Shown: in pieces, positions 1 to 6,966 of the stretch
Numbering within the stretch: position 1 is the first letter of the stretch
Layout: the number at the start of each line of letters is the position of its first letter
From: an uncultured Eubacteriales bacterium
GTDB taxonomy: Bacteria; Bacillota; Clostridia; Oscillospirales; Oscillospiraceae
Direction: 5' to 3'
NCBI GenBank assembly: GCA_900545585.1
Contig: UQZR01000031.1
Coordinates: forward strand, 1-22,905
Length of the DNA: 22,905 bases
Notes under the pieces: generated by a model
Databases searched by the model: none
What the model was told of the DNA's origin: nothing
The model's input: the letters and a program-made list of their open reading frames with translations, nothing else
Position numbers and translations under genes: made by a program

Positions 1-117
1 AACAAGAACGACACCGCTCCCATCTTCGAGGTGGCTGACTACGGTATCGTCGGCGATCTGTTCAAGGTCGTTCCCGAGCTGATCGAGTCCATCAAGGCTG
101 CCAAGGCCGCGAAGTAA
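1..117 (+). CDS. etfA: Electron transfer flavoprotein alpha subunit, C-terminal end (partial)
   Basis: The window opens inside a reading frame that encodes 38 residues and ends with TAA at 115-117. The peptide contains APIFEVADYGIVGDLFKVVP, which matches the conserved C-terminus of the ETF alpha subunit: the region after the FAD-binding domain, with the usual D-x-GIVGDLF-x-V-P signature. EtfA pairs with EtfB to carry electrons from acyl-CoA dehydrogenases and related flavoenzymes. The 5' part lies outside the window. Only 14 nt separate the stop from the following nitroreductase start, so the two may share a transcript. The family call rests on a short but highly characteristic motif. Confidence 0.88.
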   Translation, partial: NKNDTAPIFEVADYGIVGDLFKVVPELIESIKAAKAAK

Positions 118-131
118 GAAAGGAAGCTGAC

Positions 132-791
132 ATGGATATCAGACAGGCTATCAATGACCGCCGGTCCATCCGCTCTTTTACCAGGGAGCCTGTGACGCAG
201 GAGACGCTCCGGGAGGTCCTGACGCTGGCAACGAGAGCCGTATCCGCCGTCAATGCGCAGCCCTGGGAGTTTGCGGTCGCCGCCGGCGACGTACTGGAGG
301 CCATCCGTCAGGATAATATCGCGTCCTACGATCAGGACCGCCCGACGGATGTTCCCGACATCATGGTGGACGGTATTTATCGGGAGCGCAGCCGCGAGAT
401 CGGCAAGGCACTGTTTGCCGCCATGGGAATTGAGCGGGGCGACAGAGCGCGCCGAAACGAATGGGGACAGCGGGGATTCCGCTTCTTCGATGCACCCGCG
501 GTCATCATCCTGAGCATGGACCAGATGCTGGACAATACGACGTTCCGGCTGGACATGGGGTGCGTGATCCAGAATATCTGCACCGCGGCGATGGAATTCG
601 GCCTCGGCACCTGCGTAGAGCATCAGGCGGTCATGTATCAGGAGACGCTGCGCCGCAATCTCCATATCCCCGAAAACAAGCGCATCGTCTGCGGCATCGC
701 CATCGGCTACCCTGACTGGGAGTTCCCCGCAAATCAAGTCATCAGCACCCGCGTACCGGTGGATGAGATTACCACATGGTGCGGTTTCTGA
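132..791 (+). CDS. Nitroreductase-family FMN oxidoreductase
   Basis: This 219-residue protein has the usual length of a single-domain nitroreductase. The N-terminus has the FMN-phosphate-binding pattern RRSIRSF at residues 10-16, followed by the SAVNAQPWEF segment at about 38-47 that lines the flavin pocket. The C-terminal GIAIGYPDWEFPAN is the family's GYP motif. The segment from about 140 to 165, rich in Cys, Gly and aliphatic residues, fits the dimer core helix. Members are FMN-dependent, usually NAD(P)H-using, homodimers that reduce nitro compounds, quinones or enones, or dehalogenate; the substrate cannot be read from sequence. The start ATG has AGGAAG about 6 nt upstream. It sits directly behind etfA, which suggests a redox role, though co-transcription is inferred only from spacing. 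Confidence 0.9.
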   Translation: MDIRQAINDRRSIRSFTREPVTQETLREVLTLATRAVSAVNAQPWEFAVAAGDVLEAIRQDNIASYDQDRPTDVPDIMVDGIYRERSREIGKALFAAMGIERGDRARRNEWGQRGFRFFDAPAVIILSMDQMLDNTTFRLDMGCVIQNICTAAMEFGLGTCVEHQAVMYQETLRRNLHIPENKRIVCGIAIGYPDWEFPANQVISTRVPVDEITTWCGF

Positions 792-1022
792 ATTATTTTG
801 CTTACTACCTCTTTTCTCTCCTTATTTCCCCGCACTGCGGATGATTTTCCATGACCCACGAGCAGGTCTCCTCATGATGAACATTTTTCCAAAACTGCAA
901 CCTTACAAATACGTTCCTACCTTACCATGACCTCTCAACATGTTAAACTGTGATTTTTCTGCCTGCCCGGGGTCCTGGAACATCTGCATGGACATTCGAT
1001 GTTTCGAGTCCTGATCCGCAAA
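792..1022. other. Non-coding gap between convergent genes
   Basis: These 231 bases are more AT-rich than the flanking genes, and I see no supportable ORF, tRNA or riboswitch. A modest stem is possible at 990-1011 (GGAC, 2-nt bulge, TCGA, TGTT loop, TCGA, GTCC), but no U-tract follows it, so I do not call it a terminator. The gap ends in the strong hairpin at 1023-1061. Confidence 0.5.
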
Positions 1023-1061
1023 CAATAAGAGAGACGCCCCGTCGGGGCGCCTCTCTTATTG
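1023..1061 (-). terminator. Stem-loop terminator of the transporter/HAD operon (possibly bidirectional)
   Basis: An inverted repeat of about 18 bp has CAATAAGAGAG on one side and CTCTCTTATTG on the other, a GC core of CGCCCC/GGGGCG, one A-C mismatch and a tight loop centred near 1042. It lies 4 nt beyond the HAD stop codon. On the - strand the stem is followed by TTTGC, and on the + strand by CATTTTAC. The U-tracts are short, but the stem is very stable. Confidence 0.8.
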
Positions 1062-1065
1062 CATT

Positions 1066-1671
1066 TTACAGGATGCCGCGGTCCGCCAGCTGGCAGCGCA
1101 GGTGCGCCGCGTCGCCGTGAAAGACAATACCGGCCATACCGGCATTTTCCGACGCCTCAATGTTGGCAGGGGAATCGTCGATGAACAGGCAATCCTCCGG
1201 CTTCAGACCGAACTTCCGGAAAAACGCCTGATAGATGGCGTCCTCCGGCTTCAGCAGGCGGTAGTCCGCGGAGATGAACGTACCGCTGAAGTACTCGCTG
1301 CCGGGAATGTCGTGCCAGTAGGTGTGCTGGCGGGTGCTGGCGTTGCTCAGCAGGTACAGGTCGTAGCCGGCGTTTTTCAAGTCACGGGCCACATCGGCCA
1401 TACCCTCCACCGGCACGATGGGGTCGTTCCACCGCCGCACCAGATACTCCGCTGTACCGTGCAGGTGCTGGGGCAGGCGGGCCTGCATCCGCGCCAGCGC
1501 ATCGTCATCGGAGATGGTTCCGCGGTCCATGCGCACCCATTCCACGGTGGTCAGCACCTCGCGGCGGATCAGGGCGGCGTCCGCCTCGCTGAGCCGGAGC
1601 CGGTCGGTGAACAGACCGATGTTGAAGTTTACCAGCACCTGCCCCATGTCAAATACGATGTGTCGGATCAT
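1066..1671 (-). CDS. HAD-superfamily phosphatase, YihX/DLG-type
   Basis: This 201-residue single-domain haloacid dehalogenase-like hydrolase shows all four motifs. Motif I is FDMGQVLVNF with nucleophile D8, motif II is LLSNAS (S109), motif III is K141 in RLLKPED, and motif IV is FIDDSP (D165-D166). In motif I the usual second Asp (D+2) is Gly, as in E. coli YihX, an alpha-glucose-1-phosphate phosphatase with a DLG motif. A small helical cap (about 15-85) fits subfamily IA. The ATG overlaps the TGA of the upstream permease gene (ATGA), and GGAG lies upstream inside the permease frame, so translation is probably coupled to the transporter. A role in dephosphorylating an imported phosphorylated compound is inferred; the exact substrate is unknown. 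Confidence 0.88.
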   Translation of the reverse strand: MIRHIVFDMGQVLVNFNIGLFTDRLRLSEADAALIRREVLTTVEWVRMDRGTISDDDALARMQARLPQHLHGTAEYLVRRWNDPIVPVEGMADVARDLKNAGYDLYLLSNASTRQHTYWHDIPGSEYFSGTFISADYRLLKPEDAIYQAFFRKFGLKPEDCLFIDDSPANIEASENAGMAGIVFHGDAAHLRCQLADRGIL

Positions 1672-3596
1672 AGCTGCTCTCCTGGCTCCTCCACGGCGCT
1701 GTCGCCGCTGCGGCGGAATACGCCGGTCATGCGGTTCAGGATGCGTTTCCGACGGGCCTTGGCCTCAAGCCGCTCGCCCAGATCACGGCCGCCCACACCG
1801 TAGACCAGGTACAGGATGATGCCGGACACGATCATGATGAATACCGTGGACGCACAGCGCCGTCCGGAGGCGTTGACGTTGTAGCCGTACAGGCCCTCCT
1901 CGGCGCACATGGACTGGATGACCATGGCGTAGCTGGTGCCGTAGGAGCTGGAGAAGGTGGCGGACATATCGTATTCCGTGAACAGGGCGTTGAAGTTCAG
2001 GGCGAACACCGCCAGCACGCTGGGCAGAATGATGGGCAGCTTTACCTTCAGGAACGTGCGCAGGCCGCTGGCGCCCATGTTGCGGGCGGCGTCCTCCAAT
2101 TCCGTGTCGATGGAGTAGAACGCAGCCTTGATCATGCGCAGCGAGAAGGGCAGCTTTACCACCGTATATGCCAGCACAATGAGCAATCGCACATTCTCCG
2201 CGTAGTACAGGTTCATGTTGCCCACATACCAGATGGCGTCGGAGTTGAAGTAGGTGCGGTAGGAGTAGCAGATCAGGATGGTGGGCAGCAGCCACGGGAA
2301 CAGCAGGCAGTACTCCAGAACGATGCCGGACTTCTTGTTGCGGTTCTTGAAGATGTAGTTGCAGGCCACCACCACGATGAGGCAGGCCAGCGCCGCCGCG
2401 ATAACGGACAGCAGGAAGCTCATCTTGATGCCGCCCAGGGTGGCCTCGTTGGCGAACAGGCCGGAGATGGAGCCCTTGCGCAGCTTGTAGGTGCCGCGGT
2501 TGGTCAGGTATTCATAGTCCTGGGTGCCAAAGTAGTTGATGAGGGTCCAGTTGCTGAGATCCAGCTTCTTCATACGGATGGCTCCGTAGGTCTGGAAGGA
2601 GAAGATGATGATCATCACCACGGGGATCATGTAGATGATGAACAGCACATAGGCGTAGATGTGGGCCAGCACGTTCCACACGGGATTGGTGATCTTCTGC
2701 TTTACCAGCTTGGCCTTGGTCTTGGACACCGACAGATAGTGGCCCTTCCGCTCGTAGGCGGACAGCACCGTCAGCAGTACGATGGTGAACATGGCAAGGA
2801 TGATAGACAGCAGGGCGGCCCGAGCCTGGGGGAAGGACTCATCCGCCACGGAGGAGCCTGCCAGACGCACGATCTCGGGGTTGATGGAGTCGTAGCCCAG
2901 CAGAGTGGGGGCGGACATGGCGCAAAGGCCGGTGATGAACGTCATGACCGTCAGGGAGAACATGGTGGGCACCAAGGTGGGGAATACCACCTTCCACAGC
3001 ACCTTGAAGGGCTTGGCGCCCATGTTGCGGGCAGCCTCCACAGTGTTGTAGTCGATGCCGCGGATGGCGTTGCGCAGGAACAGCGCGTGGTTGGACGTAC
3101 ACGCGAAGGTCATGGTGAACAGCACCGCGTTGAAACCGGAGAACCAGCTGCGGTTAAAGCCGGGGATGGCGTCAGCCAGCGCCGTGGTCAGGATGCCGTT
3201 GGGGTCGTACAGGAACAGGTAGCCGGTGACCAGCGCCACGCCGGAGTAGATCATGGTGGTCATATAGCCCAGACGCAGGATGTTGGCGCCCTTGATGTCG
3301 AAATACTCCGTCAGCAGCACGATGGACACACCTACCACGTTGACGGTGATGACCAGGCAGATGGCCAGCTTCAGGGAGTTCCACACGTAGCGGCCCATGT
3401 TGCCGGCGAAGAAGAACCGGATGACAGCCCAGGGGTCCGTCTCACCGGCGGCGTTCTTGGTGGTGAAGATGCTGGTCAGCGTGTTCAGACACGGCACCAG
3501 CATAAAGCCGAAGAAGAAATAGGCGAACAGCACGATGCCGATGATCCGCACCACAAAGGCGGCATCGGGGCGCCTGCGGGTCAGGGAGTTACTCAT
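1668..3596 (-). CDS. ABC transporter permease, two fused transmembrane domains (AfuB/FbpB-like)
   Basis: The preferred start is the ATG at 3596-3594 (MSNSLTRRRP), which gives 642 residues; a longer in-frame extension reads into the ATPase gene and is unlikely. Each half carries hydrophobic segments and one EAA loop that docks on the ATPase: VEAARNMGAKPFKVLWK at about 186-202 and EDAARNMGASGLRTFLK at about 501-517. Predicted membrane spans include about 13-36, 74-95, 113-130, 155-172, 212-235, 262-280, 311-333, 393-412, 428-444, 470-488, 525-540 and 584-600. Fused double permeases of this size are typical of the ferric iron/hexose-phosphate (FbpB/AfuB) branch of binding-protein-dependent importers. 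The gene starts within the last 8 nt of the ATPase gene and ends overlapping the HAD gene, so it is tightly coupled to both. Confidence 0.9.
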   Translation of the reverse strand: MSNSLTRRRPDAAFVVRIIGIVLFAYFFFGFMLVPCLNTLTSIFTTKNAAGETDPWAVIRFFFAGNMGRYVWNSLKLAICLVITVNVVGVSIVLLTEYFDIKGANILRLGYMTTMIYSGVALVTGYLFLYDPNGILTTALADAIPGFNRSWFSGFNAVLFTMTFACTSNHALFLRNAIRGIDYNTVEAARNMGAKPFKVLWKVVFPTLVPTMFSLTVMTFITGLCAMSAPTLLGYDSINPEIVRLAGSSVADESFPQARAALLSIILAMFTIVLLTVLSAYERKGHYLSVSKTKAKLVKQKITNPVWNVLAHIYAYVLFIIYMIPVVMIIIFSFQTYGAIRMKKLDLSNWTLINYFGTQDYEYLTNRGTYKLRKGSISGLFANEATLGGIKMSFLLSVIAAALACLIVVVACNYIFKNRNKKSGIVLEYCLLFPWLLPTILICYSYRTYFNSDAIWYVGNMNLYYAENVRLLIVLAYTVVKLPFSLRMIKAAFYSIDTELEDAARNMGASGLRTFLKVKLPIILPSVLAVFALNFNALFTEYDMSATFSSSYGTSYAMVIQSMCAEEGLYGYNVNASGRRCASTVFIMIVSGIILYLVYGVGGRDLGERLEAKARRKRILNRMTGVFRRSGDSAVEEPGEQL

Positions 3597-4623
3597 GTGC
3601 CGCCTCCTCGCTGGCCTCGTAGGCCATGACGTGGGAGGGGTTGATGACCACGGATACCTTCTGCCCTGGCTCATAGATGTTGACGCCGTCGTTCTTCTCA
3701 ATGACCTTCAGGGTCTGGCCCTCCACATTGATATAGTACTTGATATACAGGCCATAGTACTCGCGGCTCTCCACCACGCCATCCAGCGCCAGCTCGCCGT
3801 CGCGGGGCTGCACGTTGACGTGGAGCCGCTCCAGGCGGATATAGTTGTGCTTGGCGGAGTCCAGCGCTGCGCCGCGGTCGTTGAGGTACTGCACCAGCGG
3901 CGTCTCCAGCCGGTTGATGTCGCCGATGAAGTTGCACACGAACTCGGTGGCGGAGTGGTTGTAGACCTCGTTGGGGGTGCCGATCTGCTCGATGACGCCC
4001 TTGTTGAACACGGCGATGCGGTCGGACAGGGTCAGGGCCTCCTCCTGGTCGTGGGTGACGTAGATGGTGGTGATGCCGAAGTCCTTCTGCATCTTCTTCA
4101 GCTCATTGCGCAGCTGGACGCGGAGCTTGGCGTCCAGGTTGGACAGCGGCTCGTCCATGCAGATGATGGCGGGGTTGGTCACCAGCGCGCGGGCGATGGC
4201 CACACGCTGCTGCTGGCCGCCGGACAGCTGGGACACGGCCTTCTGCAGCTGCTCATCGCTGAGATCCACCTTGCGGGCGATGTCCCGCACGCGCTGGTCG
4301 ATCTCCGCGCGCTTCGCCTTCTTGACCTTCAGGCCGAAGGCGATGTTGTCGTAGACGGTCATGGTGGGGAACAGGGCATAGCTCTGGAACACGATGCCGA
4401 TGTTGCGGTCCTCAATGGGGACGTGGGTGATGTCCTGTTCCTTGACTACCACAGTGCCCTCCGCCGGCTCGATGAAGCCGGTGATGGTGCGCAGGGTGGT
4501 GGTCTTGCCGCAGCCGGACGGACCCAGGAACGTGAAGAATTCGCCCTCCTTCACGTGGACATTGATGCCGTGCAGAGCGGTGAAGTTATCGAACTTCACC
4601 ACAATATCATTCAAACGGATCAT
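3589..4623 (-). CDS. ABC transporter ATP-binding protein (FbpC/PotA/AfuC family)
   Basis: This 344-residue ATPase has Walker A GPSGCGKTT (34-42), Q-loop Q80, signature LSGGQQQR (133-140), Walker B IICMDE (153-158), D-loop SNLD and switch His191 (VTHDQEE). The C-terminal 120 residues form a TOBE-type regulatory domain, usual for the iron/polyamine/maltose importer class. The ATG at 4623-4621 (MIRLND) is chosen over a TTG two codons upstream, because GGAG is about 10 nt before the ATG but too close to the TTG. The stop lies inside the permease start region. As the energising subunit it would work as a dimer with the fused permease and the lipoprotein at 4801-6051. A gap of 177 nt with two hairpins separates it from that lipoprotein. 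Confidence 0.94.
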   Translation of the reverse strand: MIRLNDIVVKFDNFTALHGINVHVKEGEFFTFLGPSGCGKTTTLRTITGFIEPAEGTVVVKEQDITHVPIEDRNIGIVFQSYALFPTMTVYDNIAFGLKVKKAKRAEIDQRVRDIARKVDLSDEQLQKAVSQLSGGQQQRVAIARALVTNPAIICMDEPLSNLDAKLRVQLRNELKKMQKDFGITTIYVTHDQEEALTLSDRIAVFNKGVIEQIGTPNEVYNHSATEFVCNFIGDINRLETPLVQYLNDRGAALDSAKHNYIRLERLHVNVQPRDGELALDGVVESREYYGLYIKYYINVEGQTLKVIEKNDGVNIYEPGQKVSVVINPSHVMAYEASEEAAHE

Positions 4624-4711
4624 ACACACAAAACTCCTTTGCTCTGTTTCTTACCTGCTCAGCGTGCCGGCCAGCATGGCTCGATATTCCTGCCGTTGTA
4701 CCCTCTTGCTT

Positions 4712-4757
4712 CACAGCTGTAAAGGCGGAAAGCGGATTTTCCGCCCTTACAGCTGTG
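4712..4757 (-). repeat. Intercistronic stem-loop 1 (binding protein / ATPase gap)
   Basis: Two 20-nt arms (4712-4731 and 4738-4757) pair at 19 of 20 positions around a 6-nt loop. No U-tract follows on the - strand, so it is better read as an mRNA-stabilising or processing structure, or a partial attenuator, than as a full terminator. It lies in tandem with stem-loop 2. Confidence 0.75.
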
Positions 4758-4781
4758 GCGAGCCGGATTCCGGCTCGCCAC
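4755..4781 (-). repeat. Intercistronic stem-loop 2 (just after the binding-protein stop)
   Basis: A perfect 13-nt inverted repeat (GTGGCGAGCCGGA, one central T, then its complement) begins 19 nt downstream of the binding-protein stop on the - strand. It shares its last three bases with stem-loop 1, so the two may form side by side or compete. It resembles the stem-loops that protect the 3' end of abundant binding-protein messages, as in malE-malF. Confidence 0.75.
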
Positions 4782-4800
4782 AGGAGTAGATACGGGATGC

Positions 4801-6051
4801 TTACTCGGCCGCGGCCTGGGTCAGAGTGGCCCAGTCCAGGTTGGCCCAGTCAGGCTCGGCAACAGCGGCGCTGCTGTCAGCCCAGTAGAAGCCCAGGTTG
4901 GTCAGGATGTTGGTCCACTCAGCGGAGTGAGCGGCCACATACTCGGCGTAGGTGGTGTCGCCGTCCACCTTGGACAGTGCGAAGTTCTTCAGGGTGTAGA
5001 TGGCGGGCACGCCGTCGGGGTACAGGATGTCAGCGGCAGCGGTATTGCAGGGATAGGAGTCGAACTCCTCGCCCCAGGCCGCCTGGGTCTCGGCGGAGCC
5101 GAACCACTCGGCGAAGGCCTTGACCGCCTCGGTCTCCTCATCGGTGCGGCCTTCCTTATTCAGGATGCCGATGTACTCGGCGATGTAGTAGGTACCGTCA
5201 TCGATCTCCACCAGATTCCAGTTCTCGGGGGTCATGGTGCCCTTCAGAGGATTCTCGGAGCTCTCGGCAGCGGCGTCGATCTTGCCGTACAGGGAGGAGG
5301 AGTAGAAGGTGGAGACAGCCACATCGCCCTTGTTCAGAGGATCGAAGCCGTACTTGTAGGTATCATCGGAGGAGTACACGCCGTTGGCGCAGTAGTTCCA
5401 CAGCGTCTTCCAGCCGTCGATGGAGATGCCGCCGGCGGGAGAGGTGGGATCCACGAAGGAGTACAGCAGCGCGGAGTTGATGTTGGCGTTGGTGGTGCCG
5501 CCGACCTTGTTCTGACGATACCACTTATAGCCGCAGTTCACGATGTCGGACCAGTGCTGGAAGTGCAGGGCCTCACCGTTGGTGCCCAGCTCATCGGTAC
5601 GGTACAGCATCAGCACGTTCTGGATGACCAGACCGTAGGCAGCGCCGGGATAGGCATACTGACCCACCTGCTCGGCCCAGGTAGGAGTCCAGTCCACCAG
5701 GGACAGGTTCTCGTAGGTGCCGTTGACCACCTGGCTCCAGCGGGTCTCGTTCAGACCGAACAGGATGTCGCCGTCCTTGTTCTCGTTGGCAGCCTGGATG
5801 GCGGCGGTATCACCGGAGATGACGCTGTTGTCGTCAATGGACACGGTGAAGCCGGCGTCCTTGGCAGCGTTCACCAGCCAGGTGGTGCGCTCCGTGGAGT
5901 TGGAGTTGGAGTAGATGCGGATGGTATAACCGGAATAATCCTTGGCATCGGGGGTACCCTCACCGCCGTTATCGGCGGGGGCCTTGTCGCCGCAGGCCAC
6001 CAGGCTCAGAGCCATGACCAGCGCCAGCAAGAGAGCAGCAAACTTTTTCAT
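4801..6051 (-). CDS. ABC transporter substrate-binding lipoprotein (FbpA/AfuA-like)
   Basis: The start is the ATG at 6051-6049 (MKKFAALL), preceded by AAGGAG at 9 nt; an 18-residue upstream extension is not signal-like and overlaps the promoter region. The 416-residue product has a lipoprotein signal with lipobox LVAC and Cys20, then a Gly/Asp/Pro linker (21-40), then a two-lobe binding domain beginning YTIRIYSNSNS. At the place where ferric-binding proteins have a Tyr-Tyr iron pair (after a GD-x-A stretch) this protein reads KGDVAVSTFYSSSLYG (241-256), so the dyad is not clearly conserved. It is the first gene of the importer operon and the likely delivery protein for the ATPase and permease downstream. 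The family is well supported; the ligand is unknown. A phosphorylated sugar is my leading hypothesis. Confidence 0.87.
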   Translation of the reverse strand: MKKFAALLLALVMALSLVACGDKAPADNGGEGTPDAKDYSGYTIRIYSNSNSTERTTWLVNAAKDAGFTVSIDDNSVISGDTAAIQAANENKDGDILFGLNETRWSQVVNGTYENLSLVDWTPTWAEQVGQYAYPGAAYGLVIQNVLMLYRTDELGTNGEALHFQHWSDIVNCGYKWYRQNKVGGTTNANINSALLYSFVDPTSPAGGISIDGWKTLWNYCANGVYSSDDTYKYGFDPLNKGDVAVSTFYSSSLYGKIDAAAESSENPLKGTMTPENWNLVEIDDGTYYIAEYIGILNKEGRTDEETEAVKAFAEWFGSAETQAAWGEEFDSYPCNTAAADILYPDGVPAIYTLKNFALSKVDGDTTYAEYVAAHSAEWTNILTNLGFYWADSSAAVAEPDWANLDWATLTQAAAE

Positions 6052-6111
6052 TCCTGATTTCTCCTTTTTAAGAAAGATCGGACAGCGCACAGCCTGCACC
6101 ATCACACCATT

Positions 6112-6140
6112 ATTATACCAGCGCGGAATTCACCGGCAAA
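6112..6140 (-). promoter_or_regulatory. Promoter of the importer operon (extended -10)
   Basis: The - strand carries TGGTATAAT, a perfect -10 hexamer (6117-6112) with an extended TG element. A 4/6 -35 match, TTGCCG, lies 16 nt upstream. The expected start near 6105 gives a leader of about 55 nt before the lipoprotein ATG. A weak -35 with an extended -10 is typical of promoters driven by an activator. Confidence 0.7.
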
Positions 6141-6172
6141 ACGGGTCATCTCTGCGATTATTGAGACGATTC

Positions 6173-6222
6173 TGTGCAAAGAAGCGGCACATGTCAAAAC
6201 AAATTGCTCGTTTTTGTGCAAT
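6173..6222 (-). promoter_or_regulatory. Candidate response-regulator boxes (direct repeats)
   Basis: TGTGCAAA at 6173-6180 and TGTGCAAT at 6215-6222 (+ strand reading) are direct repeats exactly 42 bp apart, four helical turns. They lie about 70 and 110 bp upstream of the predicted start of the importer operon. AraC-type response regulators commonly bind such paired direct repeats. This is inference from position and repetition only. Confidence 0.35.
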
Positions 6223-6225
6223 TTG
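6200..6225 (-). repeat. Inverted repeat directly after the response-regulator stop
   Basis: CAAATTGC (6200-6207) and GCAATTTG (6218-6225) form an 8-bp AT-rich inverted repeat with a 10-nt spacer, abutting the regulator stop codon. On the - strand TTTTG follows it, so it could be a weak terminator of the sensor operon. It overlaps one candidate operator box, so an operator role is equally possible. Confidence 0.4.
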
Positions 6226-6966
6226 CTAACGGCATCGGTCCTGATACTCCGATGGCGACATGCCGGTGAGCTTTTTGAACGTGCTGCCGAAATAGGCCAC
6301 GTCGCGGTAGCCCACCATCTCCGCCACCTCGTACACCTTGTACCGGCAGTCCCGCAGCAGCTTGCGGGCCGTATGGATGCGGTACTGGGTGAGATAGCCC
6401 AGGGCTGTGTAGTTGGTCTCCTTCTTGAACACATGGCTCAGATGCCCCTCGCTGATGCCGATGTGGCGGGCGATGGAGGCGATGTTGATATCCGTGTCGG
6501 CGTAGTGCTCGGCGATATAGTTCAGGGTCTGGAGCACGTACTTGCTCTTGTCGCCCTTGGGCAGCAGCAGGGTGTCCTCCGCCGGCTGGGCGGCGCCCTC
6601 CTTCTCCCGCACACGTGCGATGGCGGACATCAGATCCTGATCGCGGAAGGGCTTGAGCAGGTAATCCGCCGCGCCGTAGCGCAGGGCGGCCCGGGCATAG
6701 TCGAACTCGTCGTAGGCAGTGAGGATGATGAAGTGGGCGGTGGACTCCTTCTCCCGCAGGCGGCGCATCATCTCGATGCCATCCATGCGGGGCATCCTCA
6801 CGTCGGTGATGATGAGGTTGGGGTTGTACCGCTCCGCCGCGGCCAGACCCTCCTCGCCGTTGGCCGCCTCGCCTACCACCACGCAGTCCATGGAGGCCCA
6901 GTCCACGCCCAGCACGATGCCGCGGCGCACTACGGTCTCGTCGTCAACGATCAGTACCTTTAGCAT
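6226..6966 (-). CDS. Response regulator, REC + AraC-type DNA-binding domain (YesN/HptR-like)
   Basis: Residues 1-120 form a receiver domain with acidic D8-D9, phosphoacceptor D55 in LIITDVRMPRMDG, T83 in the ILTAYDE switch region and K105 in LLKPF. Residues 145-246 form an AraC/XylS double helix-turn-helix, with the second helix pair ending in the conserved GYRDVAYFGSTFKKLTGMSPSEY. The start ATG has AAGGAGA about 7 nt upstream, and the gene begins 23 nt inside the end of the histidine kinase gene. It is the last gene of the sensing operon, and the importer operon starts just beyond it, so that operon's promoter is its most likely target. The combination with an LytS/YesM-type kinase and a dedicated binding lipoprotein is the same set as HptR-HptS-HptA. 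Confidence 0.94.
   Translation of the reverse strand: MLKVLIVDDETVVRRGIVLGVDWASMDCVVVGEAANGEEGLAAAERYNPNLIITDVRMPRMDGIEMMRRLREKESTAHFIILTAYDEFDYARAALRYGAADYLLKPFRDQDLMSAIARVREKEGAAQPAEDTLLLPKGDKSKYVLQTLNYIAEHYADTDINIASIARHIGISEGHLSHVFKKETNYTALGYLTQYRIHTARKLLRDCRYKVYEVAEMVGYRDVAYFGSTFKKLTGMSPSEYQDRCR

Noticed and set aside
990..1011. Bulged stem GGAC/TCGA in the gap after the nitroreductase
   Set aside because: It is short, bulged and has no U-tract; there is no sign of a small RNA promoter or riboswitch core.
3597..3701. A 35-residue N-terminal extension of the permease
   Set aside because: It overlaps the end of the ATPase gene and has no membrane or homology-like content; the ATG at 3596 gives a normal start with a short coupling overlap.
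3589..6051. Confident annotation as a ferric iron transporter
   Set aside because: The fused permease and binding-protein family allow it, but the Tyr-Tyr iron ligand pair is not evident in either lipoprotein, and the HptRSA-like sensor plus HAD gene point elsewhere. I left the substrate open.
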